From: DASXRA01 sp036558905
GTDB taxonomy: Bacteria; Actinomycetota; Actinomycetes; Mycobacteriales; Jatrophihabitantaceae
NCBI GenBank assembly: GCA_036558905.1
Contig: DATBER010000032.1
Location: forward strand, 62,001 to 126,000
Direction of reading: 5' to 3'
DNA length: 64,000 bases
Shown here: in pieces, positions 56,541-64,000 of the stretch
How the letters are laid out: each line of letters opens with the position of its first letter
Position numbering within the stretch: position 1 is the stretch's first letter
Notes under the pieces: generated by a model
What the model was told of the DNA's origin: nothing
The model's database searches: none
The model's input: the letters and a program-made list of their open reading frames with translations, nothing else
Translations under genes and position numbers: made by a program

Positions 56541-57466
56541 TGCGGCTGGTCTTCGCCGGCACGCCGGACACGGCCGTCCCCTCGCTGCGGGCCCTGCTCG
56601 CGTCGGAGCGGCACGAGGTGGCCGCCGTCGTGACCCGCCCCCACGCCCGGGCGGGACGCGGCCGCCACGAGGTGGCCTCGCCGGTGGAGCAGGTCGCCGC
56701 CGAGGCCGGCGTCGCGGTGCTGACGCCGCGCCGGCCGAGCGATCCCGACTTCCTCGAGCGGCTGGTCGAGCTGGCCCCGGACTGCTGCCCGGTCGTCGCG
56801 TACGGAGCGCTGATCCCGGCCGCAGCGCTGGCCATTCCACAGCACGGCTGGGTGAATTTGCACTTCTCGCTGCTGCCGGCCTGGCGGGGCGCCGCCCCCG
56901 TGCAGCACGCGATCCTGCACGGCGACGAGATCACCGGCGCGTCGACGTTCCAGATCGAGACCGGCCTGGACACCGGCCCGGTATACGGCGTCGTCACCGA
57001 GCAGATCCGCCCGAGCGACACGGCCGGCGACCTGCTGGGGCGGCTGGCCGACAGCGGCGCCGACCTGCTGCTCGCCACCATGGACGGCATCGCCGACGGC
57101 AGCGTCATCGCCCATCCGCAACTGGCCGACGGGGTGTCGGTGGCGGCCAAGATCACCGTCGACGACGCCCGCGTCGACTGGAACACGCCGGCCCAGCACG
57201 TCGACCGAGTCGTGCGGGCCTGCACGCCGGCCCCGGGCGCCTGGACGCAGTTCCGCGACCAGCGGATCAAGCTCGGCCCGGTCCGTCCCTTCGAAGGCGA
57301 CGCACTGGCGCCGGGCGAGCTGCGGGTGACGAAGCACGCCGTGCTGGCCGGGACGGCCACCCGGCCGGTGCAGTTGGGCGAGGTGCAGGCGCCGGGCAAG
57401 CGACCGGCCGCGGCTGCCGACTGGGCCCGCGGTGCGCGCCCGGGAGCCGACGAGCGCTTTGCCTAA
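56540..57466 (+). CDS. fmt: Methionyl-tRNA formyltransferase
   Basis: Formylates initiator Met-tRNA, 308 residues. MRLVFAGTPDTAVPSLRALL at the start, the catalytic VNLHFSLLPAWRGAAPVQHAI (Asn, His), and ETGLDTGPVYG with the catalytic Asp. The C-terminal OB-like domain follows VRPFEGDALAPGEL. ATG 56540 is coupled to def; the end overlaps rsmB. Confidence 0.96.
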   Translation: MRLVFAGTPDTAVPSLRALLASERHEVAAVVTRPHARAGRGRHEVASPVEQVAAEAGVAVLTPRRPSDPDFLERLVELAPDCCPVVAYGALIPAAALAIPQHGWVNLHFSLLPAWRGAAPVQHAILHGDEITGASTFQIETGLDTGPVYGVVTEQIRPSDTAGDLLGRLADSGADLLLATMDGIADGSVIAHPQLADGVSVAAKITVDDARVDWNTPAQHVDRVVRACTPAPGAWTQFRDQRIKLGPVRPFEGDALAPGELRVTKHAVLAGTATRPVQLGEVQAPGKRPAAAADWARGARPGADERFA

Positions 57467-58784
57467 GCCGCCGGAGGATCGGGCGCGACGGGCCGCCTTC
57501 GACCTGCTGCGCGGCGTGGCCGACCAGCAGGCTTACGCCAACCTGCTGCTGCCGGCTCTGCTGGGCGAGCGTGGCCTGTCCGCGCGCGACGCGGCGCTGG
57601 CCACCGAGCTCGGCTACGGCACGTTGCGCGCACAGGGCACCCTCGACGAGATCGTGGCCGCCTGCGTCGACCGCCCACTGTCCGGAGTGGACGCTCCGGT
57701 GCTGGACCTGCTGCGGCTGGGCGCCTACCAGGCGCTGCGCACCCGCATCCCGTCGCACGCCGCCGTGGCCACCACGGTCGATCTGGCCCGGGCCACCGGC
57801 AACGGGCGCGCGGCCGGGTTCGTCAACGCCGTGCTGCGCCGGGTGAGCGCGGCGTCCTGGGACCAGTGGTGTGCCCGGCTCACCGAGGACGCGGGCACGT
57901 TGCGGCGGCTGGCCGTGCGCACGGCTCACCCGGAGTGGATCGCCGCGGCGTTCGCCGACGCGCTGGGTGGCGACCTGGCCGAGACGCAAGCCGCCCTGGC
58001 CGCCGACGACACCCGCCCGCAGACCCACCTGGTCGCCTGGCCGGGCCGGATCGAGCGCGACGCCCTGGTGGACGAGTCGGGCGGCACGCCGGGGCCCTGG
58101 TCGCCCTACGCCGTGCGCCTGGACGGCGGCGACCCGGCCGCGCTGGCCGCGATCGCCCAGCGGCGGGCAGCCGTGCAGGACGAGGGCAGCCAGCTGTGCG
58201 CGCTCGCGCTGGCCAACGCGCACCTGGACGGCCGCGACGAGCGCTGGCTGGACCTGTGCGCCGGGCCGGGCGGCAAGACCGCACTGCTCGCCGCCCTGGC
58301 CGCCCAGCGGGGCGCGCACGTGGTGGCCAACGAGCTGCACCCGCACCGCGCCGAGCTGGTCCGCCGGGCCACCTCGGCGTGGGACGTCGACGTGCGGGTG
58401 GGCGACGCGCGGTCGATCACCGAGGGCGGCTACGACCGGGTGCTGCTCGACGCACCGTGCACCGGGCTGGGCGCGCTGCGCCGGCGCCCAGAGGCCCGCT
58501 GGCGGCGCGGGCCGGCCGACGTCGCGCCGCTGGCCAAGCTGCAGGACGAGCTGCTGGCGACGGCCCGGCGGCTGGTCCGGCCGGGCGGCGTCGTCGCCTA
58601 TGTCACCTGCTCGCCGCACCTGGCCGAGACCCGCGACGTCGTTGCCGGCGCGGTCGGGACGGATCTGCTCGACGCCCGCCCGGCGTTTCCCGGCGTGGCC
58701 CGGTTGGGCGACGGCCCGGCCGTGCAGCTGTGGCCACATCGGCACGGCACGGACGCGATGTTCTGCGCGCTGTTGTCCGGCTGA
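57432..58784 (+). CDS. rsmB: 16S rRNA (cytosine-967-C5)-methyltransferase
   Basis: 450 residues: an N-terminal NusB-like RNA-binding domain (RRAAFDLLRGVADQQAYANLLLPALL.. VNAVLRRV) and a C5-methyltransferase domain with DLCAGPGGKTALLAAL, the catalytic Cys in LLDAPCTGLGALRRRPEARW and the second Cys in VAYVTCSPHLAET. GTG 57432 overlaps fmt by 35 bp; TTG 57459 is an alternative start that would begin just before PKPPEDRARR, where many homologues start. Confidence 0.93.
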   Translation: MRAREPTSALPKPPEDRARRAAFDLLRGVADQQAYANLLLPALLGERGLSARDAALATELGYGTLRAQGTLDEIVAACVDRPLSGVDAPVLDLLRLGAYQALRTRIPSHAAVATTVDLARATGNGRAAGFVNAVLRRVSAASWDQWCARLTEDAGTLRRLAVRTAHPEWIAAAFADALGGDLAETQAALAADDTRPQTHLVAWPGRIERDALVDESGGTPGPWSPYAVRLDGGDPAALAAIAQRRAAVQDEGSQLCALALANAHLDGRDERWLDLCAGPGGKTALLAALAAQRGAHVVANELHPHRAELVRRATSAWDVDVRVGDARSITEGGYDRVLLDAPCTGLGALRRRPEARWRRGPADVAPLAKLQDELLATARRLVRPGGVVAYVTCSPHLAETRDVVAGAVGTDLLDARPAFPGVARLGDGPAVQLWPHRHGTDAMFCALLSG

Positions 58785-58813
58785 CCGGCCACAGCGATCG
58801 CTCAGCGTCGAAC

Positions 58814-58819
58814 TAAACT
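58814..58819 (+). promoter_or_regulatory. -10 element for leaderless rpe
   Basis: TAAACT, 6 nt, then GTG 58826; the same hexamer and spacing as def. Confidence 0.55.
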
Positions 58820-58825
58820 TCGAAC

Positions 58826-59506
58826 GTGACGTCGCACGAATCCCGCGAGCCGCTGATCGCGCCCAGCATCCTGGCCGCCGATTTCGCCCGGCTGGCCGAC
58901 GAAGCCGACGCGGTGAAGGGCGCCGACTGGCTGCACGTCGACGTCATGGACGCCCACTTCGTGCCGAACCTGACGATCGGGCTGCCCGTCGTGCAGAGCC
59001 TGCGCCGGGCCACCGACCTGCCGCTGGACTGCCACCTCATGATCGAGGACCCGGACCGCTGGGCCCCGGGCTACGCCGAGGCGGGCGCGCACAACGTGAC
59101 GTTCCACATCGAGGCGACCGCTGACGCGGTCGGCCTGGCCCGCACGCTGCGCGCCGCCGGCAGCCTGGCCGGCCTGGCCGTCGACCGCGACACCCCGATC
59201 GAGCCCTACCTGGACCTACTGCCCGAGTTCGACACCCTGCTGATCATGACGATCAAGGCCGGGTTCGGCGGGCAGGCGTTCATCCCGGAGTTGCTCGACA
59301 AAGTGCGCCGCGCCCGTCAGTACCTGCAGTCCGGGCACCTGCAGCTGTTCGTCGAGGTCGACGGCGGCATCGACGCGGACACGATCGTCGAGGCCGCGCA
59401 AGCCGGCGCCGACGTCTTCGTGGCCGGCACCGCCGTGTACGGCGCCGACGACCCGGAGCGGGCGATCCAGGCGCTGCGGGCGAGAGCCCGGACCGCGGGG
59501 CCGTGA
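58826..59506 (+). CDS. rpe: Ribulose-phosphate 3-epimerase
   Basis: TIM-barrel epimerase, 226 residues. IAPSILAADFARLADE, WLHVDVMDAHFVPNLTIG, PLDCHLMI, MTIKAGFGGQAFIPELLDKV and EVDGGIDADT carry the metal ligands and catalytic Asp pair. The enzyme supplies ribulose-5-phosphate/xylulose-5-phosphate; ribulose-5-phosphate is also a RibB substrate, which fits its position before ribD. Confidence 0.96.
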   Translation: MTSHESREPLIAPSILAADFARLADEADAVKGADWLHVDVMDAHFVPNLTIGLPVVQSLRRATDLPLDCHLMIEDPDRWAPGYAEAGAHNVTFHIEATADAVGLARTLRAAGSLAGLAVDRDTPIEPYLDLLPEFDTLLIMTIKAGFGGQAFIPELLDKVRRARQYLQSGHLQLFVEVDGGIDADTIVEAAQAGADVFVAGTAVYGADDPERAIQALRARARTAGP

Positions 59507-59513
59507 CCACGCC

Positions 59514-60557
59514 ATGACGAGCACGGCGAGCAAGACCGAACGGGCCGCGATGCTGCGGGCCCGGGCGCTGGGCGACACCGTGCGCGGGCGGACCAGCCCG
59601 AACCCGCCGGTCGGCGCGGTGATCCTCGACGCCGAGGGTGCCCTGGCCGGCGAGGGGGCGACCCAGCCGGTGGGCGGCCCGCACGCCGAGATCATGGCCC
59701 TGCGCGCCGCCGGCGAGAAGGCGCGGGGCGGCACCGCCGTCGTCACGCTCGAGCCGTGCGCGCACACCGGGCGCACCGGGCCGTGCAGCGAGGCACTGAT
59801 CGAGGCGGGCATCGCCCGGGTGGTCTACGCCGTCGACGACCCCAACCCGCCCGCGGCCGGCGGCGCCGACCGGCTGCGCGAGGCCGGGGTCCAGGTCGTG
59901 GCCGGCGTGGACGAGCCGGCGGCAGCCATCGGGGCACTGCGAGCCTGGCTGCACGCGCTGCGCACCGGGCGCCCGTTCGTCACCTGGAAGTTGGCCGCCA
60001 CGCTCGACGGGCGGGTGGCCGCCGCCGACCAGAGCGCCCGCTGGATCACCTCGTCCGAGGCGCGGGCCGACTCGCACGCGTTCCGGGCCATCGTCGACGC
60101 GATCGTCGTCGGCAGCGGCACCGTCCTGGCCGACGACCCGCACCTGACCGTGCGCGATGCCGACGACGAACTGGCCGAGCACCAGCCGCTGCGCGTCGTC
60201 CTGGACCGCCGCCACCGCGTGCACCAGAACGCCCAGGTGCTCGACAACGCCGCCGAGACGCTGCTGCTCGACACCGCGGTGCCCCGCTTCGCCCTGAAAG
60301 CCCTGCACGACCGTGGCGTTCGTCACGTGCTGCTCGAGGGCGGCCCGACACTGGCCGGCGCGTTCGTCGAGGCCCGCTGTGTGGACGAGGTAATCGCCTA
60401 TATCGCGCCGAAACTGCTGGGCGCCGGGCCGGCCGCCCTGGGCGACGCGGGAATTTCCACGATTGCCGATGCGATCACACTGGACGTCGACACCGTGACT
60501 CGAGTGGGCAGCGATGTGAAGATCGTGGCGCGCCCGGTCTGGGCAGAAGGGGAGTAG
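59514..60557 (+). CDS. ribD: Bifunctional riboflavin deaminase/reductase
   Basis: 347 residues. N-terminal deaminase with zinc ligands GGPHAEIMAL and TLEPCAHTGRTGPCSEAL; C-terminal reductase with TWKLAATLDGRVAAADQSARWITSSEARADSH and RHVLLEGGPTLAGAFVE. It catalyses the second and third steps after GTP cyclohydrolase II. ATG 59514 lies 7 bp after rpe; no FMN riboswitch can fit, so control must be elsewhere. Confidence 0.95.
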   Translation: MTSTASKTERAAMLRARALGDTVRGRTSPNPPVGAVILDAEGALAGEGATQPVGGPHAEIMALRAAGEKARGGTAVVTLEPCAHTGRTGPCSEALIEAGIARVVYAVDDPNPPAAGGADRLREAGVQVVAGVDEPAAAIGALRAWLHALRTGRPFVTWKLAATLDGRVAAADQSARWITSSEARADSHAFRAIVDAIVVGSGTVLADDPHLTVRDADDELAEHQPLRVVLDRRHRVHQNAQVLDNAAETLLLDTAVPRFALKALHDRGVRHVLLEGGPTLAGAFVEARCVDEVIAYIAPKLLGAGPAALGDAGISTIADAITLDVDTVTRVGSDVKIVARPVWAEGE

Positions 60558-60562
60558 CGCCA

Positions 60563-61150
60563 GTGTTCACCGGGATCATCGAGGAACTCGGCGAGGTCGT
60601 CGAGATACAGCCCCGCGGCGACTCGGCCGTGCTGGTCGTGCGGGCCTCGCTCGTGGCCAGCGACGTCGCGCACGGCGCGTCGATCGCGGTCAACGGGGTG
60701 TGCCTGACGGTCATCGGGGCCGAGGGGGCCCGGCTGTCGTTCGACGTCATGGCCGAGACGCTCAAGCGCTCGGTGATCGGTGCGCTGCGCTCCGGCGAGC
60801 GGGTGAACCTCGAACGCGCGGTGCGGGCCGACGGCCGCCTGGACGGGCACATCGTCCAGGGACACGTCGACGGCACCGGCGTGGTCATCTCCCGCACTCC
60901 GGGCGACGCCTGGGAACTCGTCCGGTTCGGCGTGCCGGCCGAGCTGTCCCGGTACGTGGCCGAGAAGGGCTCCATCGCCGTCGACGGCGTCTCGCTCACC
61001 GTCACCGCGGTCGGCGACGACTGGTTCGAGGTGGGGCTGATCCCCGAGACCCTGCGCGCGACGACCCTCGGCACCAAGCAGCCGGGTGACCCGGTCAATC
61101 TGGAGGTGGACGTGCTGGCGAAGTACGTCGCTCGGCTGGTGCGGTCATGA
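60563..61150 (+). CDS. ribE: Riboflavin synthase, alpha chain
   Basis: 195 residues, two related beta barrels: FTGIIEELGEV at the start, GASIAVNGVCLTV and GSIAVDGVSLTV in the two halves, GHIVQGHVDGTG between. It dismutates lumazine to riboflavin. GTG 60563 has AAGGGGAG upstream. Its stop overlaps ribBA (ATGA). Confidence 0.95.
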   Translation: MFTGIIEELGEVVEIQPRGDSAVLVVRASLVASDVAHGASIAVNGVCLTVIGAEGARLSFDVMAETLKRSVIGALRSGERVNLERAVRADGRLDGHIVQGHVDGTGVVISRTPGDAWELVRFGVPAELSRYVAEKGSIAVDGVSLTVTAVGDDWFEVGLIPETLRATTLGTKQPGDPVNLEVDVLAKYVARLVRS

Positions 61151-62376
61151 CCGTACGGCTGGACAGCATCGAGCGGGCGATCGCCGACATCAAGTCGGGC
61201 AAGGCGGTCATCGTCGTCGACGATGAGGACCGCGAGAACGAGGGCGACCTGATCTTCGCGGCCGAGCTGGCCACGCCCGAGTTGGTGTCGTTCATGGTTC
61301 GCTACACGTCGGGTTACATCTGCGTGCCGATCACCGAGTCCGACGCCGACCGGCTGGACCTCCCGCCGATGTTCCGGGTCAACCAGGACCGCCGCGGTAC
61401 TGCGTACACCGTCACGGTCGACGCCCGCGAGGGCGTCTCGACCGGCATCTCGGCCTCCGACCGGGCGCTGACCATGCGGCTGCTGGCCAACCCCGACGCC
61501 GGACCGGAGGACTTCTCCCGGCCCGGTCACGTCGTGCCGCTGCGCGCGAAGGACGGCGGCGTGCTGCGCCGCCCAGGGCACACCGAGGCGGCCGTCGACC
61601 TGGCCCTGCTGGCCGGCCTGCATCCGGCCGGCGTGCTCTGCGAGATCGTGTCGGAGAAGGACCCGGCCGGCATGGCCCGCTCCGACGAGCTGCGCGTGTT
61701 CGCCGACGAGCACGACCTGGCGCTGATCTCCATCGCCGACCTGATCGCGTATCGCCGCCGCTTCGACAAGCTGGTCGCCCGCGAGGCCGCGGCCCGGGTG
61801 CCGTTGCGCTACGGCGAGTTCACCGCGGTCGGCTACTCGTCCAGCTACGACGAGCGTGAGCACGTCGCGTTCGTGTTCGGCGACATCGGTGACGGCGACG
61901 ACGTGCTGGTCCGGGTGCACTCCGAGTGCCTCACCGGCGACGTGTTCGGCTCACTGCGTTGCGACTGCGGCCCCCAGCTCGACGCCGCGCTGGCCGCCGT
62001 GGCCCGCGAGGGACGTGGAGTCGTGCTGTACATCCGCGGCCACGAGGGCCGGGGCATCGGCCTGCTGCACAAGCTGCAGGCCTACCAGCTGCAGGACGCC
62101 GGCGTCGACACCCTCGACGCCAACCTCGAGCTGGGCCTGCCGGCCGACGCCCGCGACTACGGCACCGGGGCTCAGATCCTGTACGACCTGGGCGTTCGCA
62201 CGATGCGGCTGCTGACCAACAACCCGGCCAAGCGGGCCGGCCTGGAGGGCTACGGGCTGCGCATCGTCGGCCGGGTGCCCCTGCCGGTGCACGCCAACCC
62301 CGAGAACCTGCGCTACCTGCAGACCAAACGCGACCGTATGGGCCACGACCTGCAGCTCGAGGAGCCCTCGGCATGA
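61147..62376 (+). CDS. ribBA: Bifunctional DHBP synthase / GTP cyclohydrolase II
   Basis: 409 residues. The DHBP synthase half carries VVDDEDRENEGDLIFAAE and the LRRPGHTEAAVDLALLAGL segment; the cyclohydrolase half carries the zinc motif SECLTGDVFGSLRCDCGPQLDAAL and IRGHEGRGIGLLHKLQAYQLQD. It begins both branches of flavin synthesis. ATG 61147 is coupled to ribE; its stop overlaps a 23-codon microORF (ATGA). Confidence 0.96.
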   Translation: MTVRLDSIERAIADIKSGKAVIVVDDEDRENEGDLIFAAELATPELVSFMVRYTSGYICVPITESDADRLDLPPMFRVNQDRRGTAYTVTVDAREGVSTGISASDRALTMRLLANPDAGPEDFSRPGHVVPLRAKDGGVLRRPGHTEAAVDLALLAGLHPAGVLCEIVSEKDPAGMARSDELRVFADEHDLALISIADLIAYRRRFDKLVAREAAARVPLRYGEFTAVGYSSSYDEREHVAFVFGDIGDGDDVLVRVHSECLTGDVFGSLRCDCGPQLDAALAAVAREGRGVVLYIRGHEGRGIGLLHKLQAYQLQDAGVDTLDANLELGLPADARDYGTGAQILYDLGVRTMRLLTNNPAKRAGLEGYGLRIVGRVPLPVHANPENLRYLQTKRDRMGHDLQLEEPSA

Positions 62377-62444
62377 GCGAGCGAGCATCGCAGGGCCGCC
62401 CGCAGCGGGGCGATGAGCGCTTGCGCGAAGAGCAGGGGATATGA
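62373..62444 (+). CDS. 23-codon microORF coupling ribBA to ribH
   Basis: ATG 62373 overlaps the ribBA stop (ATGA) and TGA 62442-62444 overlaps the ribH ATG (ATGA). The peptide is highly charged (MSERASQGRPQRGDERLREE then QGI) with no recognised domain. The perfect overlap at both ends suggests that it is translated and passes ribosomes to ribH, rather than having a peptide function. Chance is possible in GC-rich DNA. Confidence 0.4.
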   Translation: MSERASQGRPQRGDERLREEQGI

Positions 62445-62923
62445 GCGGTGAGGGCGCGCCGGCACTGTCCACTGTGGACGGTGCCGCCGACCTTCGGGTG
62501 GCCGTGGTCGCGGCACTGTGGCACACCACGGTGATGGACGGGCTGCTCGGCGGTGCCCGCCGGTCGCTGGCCGACTCGAAGGTGCGCGACGTCACCGAGC
62601 TCCGCGTGCCGGGCACGTTCGAGCTGCCGGTGGCCGCCGCCCGGCTGGCCCGCGCCGGCTTCGACGCGATCGTCGCGCTCGGCGTGGTGATCCGCGGCGG
62701 CACGCCGCACTTCGAGTACGTCTGCTCGGCCGCCACCGAGGGGCTGACCCAGGTCGCGGTGAGCACCGGCGTGCCGATCGGGTTCGGCGTGCTCACCTGC
62801 GACAACGACGAGCAGGCGATCGACCGGGCCGGCCTGCCCGGCTCGAAGGAGGACAAGGGCTACGAGGCGACCGCGGCCGCCCTGAGCACCGCCGTCGCGC
62901 TGGCCCGCTTCGAACCGCGCTGA
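62441..62923 (+). CDS. ribH: 6,7-dimethyl-8-ribityllumazine synthase
   Basis: Lumazine synthase, 160 residues. RVAVVAALWHTTVMDGLLGGA, VPGTFELPVAAARL, ALGVVIRGGTPHFEYVCSAATEGL (catalytic His) and FGVLTCDNDEQAIDRAG match the family. It joins the RibD and RibB products. AGCAGGGG lies upstream of ATG 62441. The SMR gene follows 2 bp after its stop. Confidence 0.95.
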   Translation: MSGEGAPALSTVDGAADLRVAVVAALWHTTVMDGLLGGARRSLADSKVRDVTELRVPGTFELPVAAARLARAGFDAIVALGVVIRGGTPHFEYVCSAATEGLTQVAVSTGVPIGFGVLTCDNDEQAIDRAGLPGSKEDKGYEATAAALSTAVALARFEPR

Positions 62924-62925
62924 CC

Positions 62926-63255
62926 ATGGCCTGGCTGTACCTGGCGCTGGCCATCGGCTCGGAGGTGTTCGGCACACTGTGGCTGCGGGCGCTGGCCGAC
63001 GGATTCCGCTGGCCGGTCGTGCTGGCCGTGGTGGTGGGCTACCTGCTGTCGTTCGCGATGATGGGCCTGGCCCTGCGCGAGCTGTCGGTGGCCACCGTGT
63101 ATGCCATCTGGTCGGCGATCGGCACGGCCGCCGTCGCCATGCTCGGCACGGTGATCTTCTCCGAGCGGCTGACCTGGGTGGCCGTGGCGGGCATCGTGCT
63201 CATCACCACCGGCGTGATCCTGGTGACCGCGTCGGGCAGCGCGGCGCATGGCTGA
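62926..63255 (+). CDS. Small multidrug resistance (SMR) family transporter
   Basis: 109 residues, four membrane helices. The conserved proton-coupling Glu is in helix 1 (LALAIGSEVFGTLWLRA); YAIWSAIGTAAVAMLGTVIFSERL is the helix 3 signature. It works as an antiparallel dimer and may export cationic drugs or guanidinium; the subtype cannot be set. Translation is probably linked to ribH (2-bp gap) and to the next gene (8-bp overlap). Confidence 0.9.
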   Translation: MAWLYLALAIGSEVFGTLWLRALADGFRWPVVLAVVVGYLLSFAMMGLALRELSVATVYAIWSAIGTAAVAMLGTVIFSERLTWVAVAGIVLITTGVILVTASGSAAHG

Positions 63256-63799
63256 GGTCACCGGCGTGGTGCTGGCCGCCGGATCCGGTTCCCGGCTGGG
63301 CCGGCCCAAGGCCGAGCTGGTCGTGGCCGGCGTGCGGCTGCTCGACCGGGCCGTGCGCGAGCTGCGGGCGGCCGGCTGCACCGAGGTGGTGGCCGTGGTC
63401 CGGGCCGGCACGCGGGTCGACGGCGCGATCGAGGTGGTCAACCCGGAACCGGACCGAGGGATGGGCTCGTCGCTGCGCCTGGCCCTGAACGCCGCCCCGG
63501 GCGAGCGCGTCGCGATCGTGCTGGTCGATACGCCCGGCATCGGCGCCGACTCGATTCGGCGCGTGCTCGACATCGACGCGCCGTTCGTCATCGCCCGGTA
63601 CGGCGCGCGCCGTGGGCACCCGGTGGCCATCGAGCGGGCGTTGTGGGCCGAGGTGGCCGCGCTGGCCGAGGGCGACCAGGGCGCGCGGCCGTTCATGCAG
63701 GCTCATCCCGACCTGGTCACCGAGGTGGCCGGCACCGGCGACCCGTCCGATATCGACACACCCGACGACCTGGCCGCCTGGACCCGACGAGACGGGTAA
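63248..63799 (+). CDS. MobA/MocA-like nucleotidyltransferase
   Basis: 183-residue NTP transferase: GVVLAAGSGSRLGRPKAELVVAG is the nucleotide loop, NPEPDRGMGSSLRLALNAAPG and VAIVLVDTPGIGADSI the metal site, YGARRGHPVAI the later family segment. Relatives use CTP or GTP on molybdopterin, but sugar or other acceptors are possible. It overlaps the SMR gene by 8 bp. Confidence 0.85.
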   Translation: MAEVTGVVLAAGSGSRLGRPKAELVVAGVRLLDRAVRELRAAGCTEVVAVVRAGTRVDGAIEVVNPEPDRGMGSSLRLALNAAPGERVAIVLVDTPGIGADSIRRVLDIDAPFVIARYGARRGHPVAIERALWAEVAALAEGDQGARPFMQAHPDLVTEVAGTGDPSDIDTPDDLAAWTRRDG

Positions 63800-63823
63800 C
63801 GGAAACCGGTCGCGGGCGCTGGT

Positions 63824-63829
63824 TAGCGT
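63824..63829 (+). promoter_or_regulatory. -10 element for leaderless ltrA-like gene
   Basis: TAGCGT, 6 nt, then GTG 63836. Confidence 0.5.
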
Positions 63830-63835
63830 GTGCAC

Positions 63836-64000
63836 GTGAGCAGCACCGACGAGGTCGAGGTCGAGACCACCGAGACAACGACGGCCGAGCCGACCGAGAA
63901 GCGGGTCACCTGGGCCGAGCTGTTCTTCGACCTGGTTTACGTCTTCGCCGTCACCGAGATCTCGACGCTGCTGCACGCGCACCACGGCTGGGCCTGGCTG
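63836..64000 (+). CDS. Low temperature requirement A-like membrane protein, 5' part
   Basis: The first 55 codons, cut by the window end. An acidic Thr/Glu-rich N-terminus leads to KRVTWAELFFDLVYVFAVTEIS, the LtrA signature at the first membrane helix. The family's function is unclear (named from a Listeria cold-growth mutant). The start is set by the leaderless promoter. Confidence 0.8.
   Translation, partial: MSSTDEVEVETTETTTAEPTEKRVTWAELFFDLVYVFAVTEISTLLHAHHGWAWL

Noticed and set aside
59507..59513. FMN riboswitch before ribD
   Set aside because: Only 7 bp separate rpe from ribD, and no RFN-type sequence lies elsewhere in the riboflavin cluster.

Overview
The window is high-GC, densely packed chromosomal DNA from an actinobacterium. 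The gene orders hisS-aspS, rarA..alaS-ruvX-mltG-aroE, aroC-aroK-aroB-aroQ, efp-nusB-bldD, pyrR-pyrB-pyrC-carA-carB-pyrK-pyrD-pyrF, gmk-rpoZ-coaBC-metK-priA and def-fmt-rsmB-rpe-ribD-ribE-ribBA-ribH are those of Actinomycetia core genomes. BldD points to a developing or BldD-carrying lineage (Streptomyces, Micromonospora, Frankia and relatives) rather than to mycobacteria. I cannot fix the genus. GTG and TTG starts, 4-bp ATGA/GTGA stop-start overlaps and leaderless promoters (TANNNT, 6 nt, start codon) are all common. I see no rRNA, tRNA, CRISPR array, prophage or complete insertion sequence.

Layout. 0.1-8.7 kb: a Ser/Thr kinase, an MBL hydrolase coupled to hisS and aspS, a palindromic repeat, a DJ-1/PfpI protein, an acyl-CoA dehydrogenase whose stop codon lies in a MITE-like element, and an aldo/keto reductase. 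8.7-12.2 kb: DinB-like, PhzF-like, MocR-type regulator and DHFR/RibD-C-like genes. 12.2-19.6 kb: rarA, two small membrane-associated proteins, alaS, ruvX, mltG, aroE. 19.6-22.3 kb: a plastic segment with an aldo/keto reductase remnant behind a palindrome, fdhD, a frameshifted membrane-protein remnant, a DUF6457-like gene and mobA, i.e. molybdenum-enzyme maturation. 22.4-26.8 kb: a prepilin peptidase and the shikimate operon, ending in a DUF4442 gene. 26.8-30.3 kb: a second Ser/Thr kinase, efp, nusB, bldD. 30.4-40.4 kb: an eight-gene pyrimidine operon with a PyrR-type RNA leader. 40.4-46.6 kb: an accessory block (methyltransferase, asparaginase, a coupled aldo/keto reductase-pntB-pntA2-pntA1 operon, GNAT) at the place where mihF normally sits. 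46.7-52.1 kb: gmk, rpoZ, coaBC, metK, priA. 52.1-55.9 kb: a HAD phosphatase, an SDR, and a MarR regulator with an MFS exporter and two palindromic operators. 56.0-64 kb: def, fmt, rsmB, rpe, riboflavin genes with a 23-codon microORF, an SMR exporter, a nucleotidyltransferase and the start of an LtrA-like gene.

Most of the window is translation, nucleotide, aromatic-amino-acid and flavin housekeeping in coupled operons. The less ordinary signals are: a dispersed palindromic repeat, one copy of which has been read into the C-terminus of PyrC; a MITE-like element; a translation-type PyrR leader upstream of a TTG start; an EF-P with PGKGG instead of the actinobacterial PGKGP loop; a variant BldD c-di-GMP motif; and the missing mihF.
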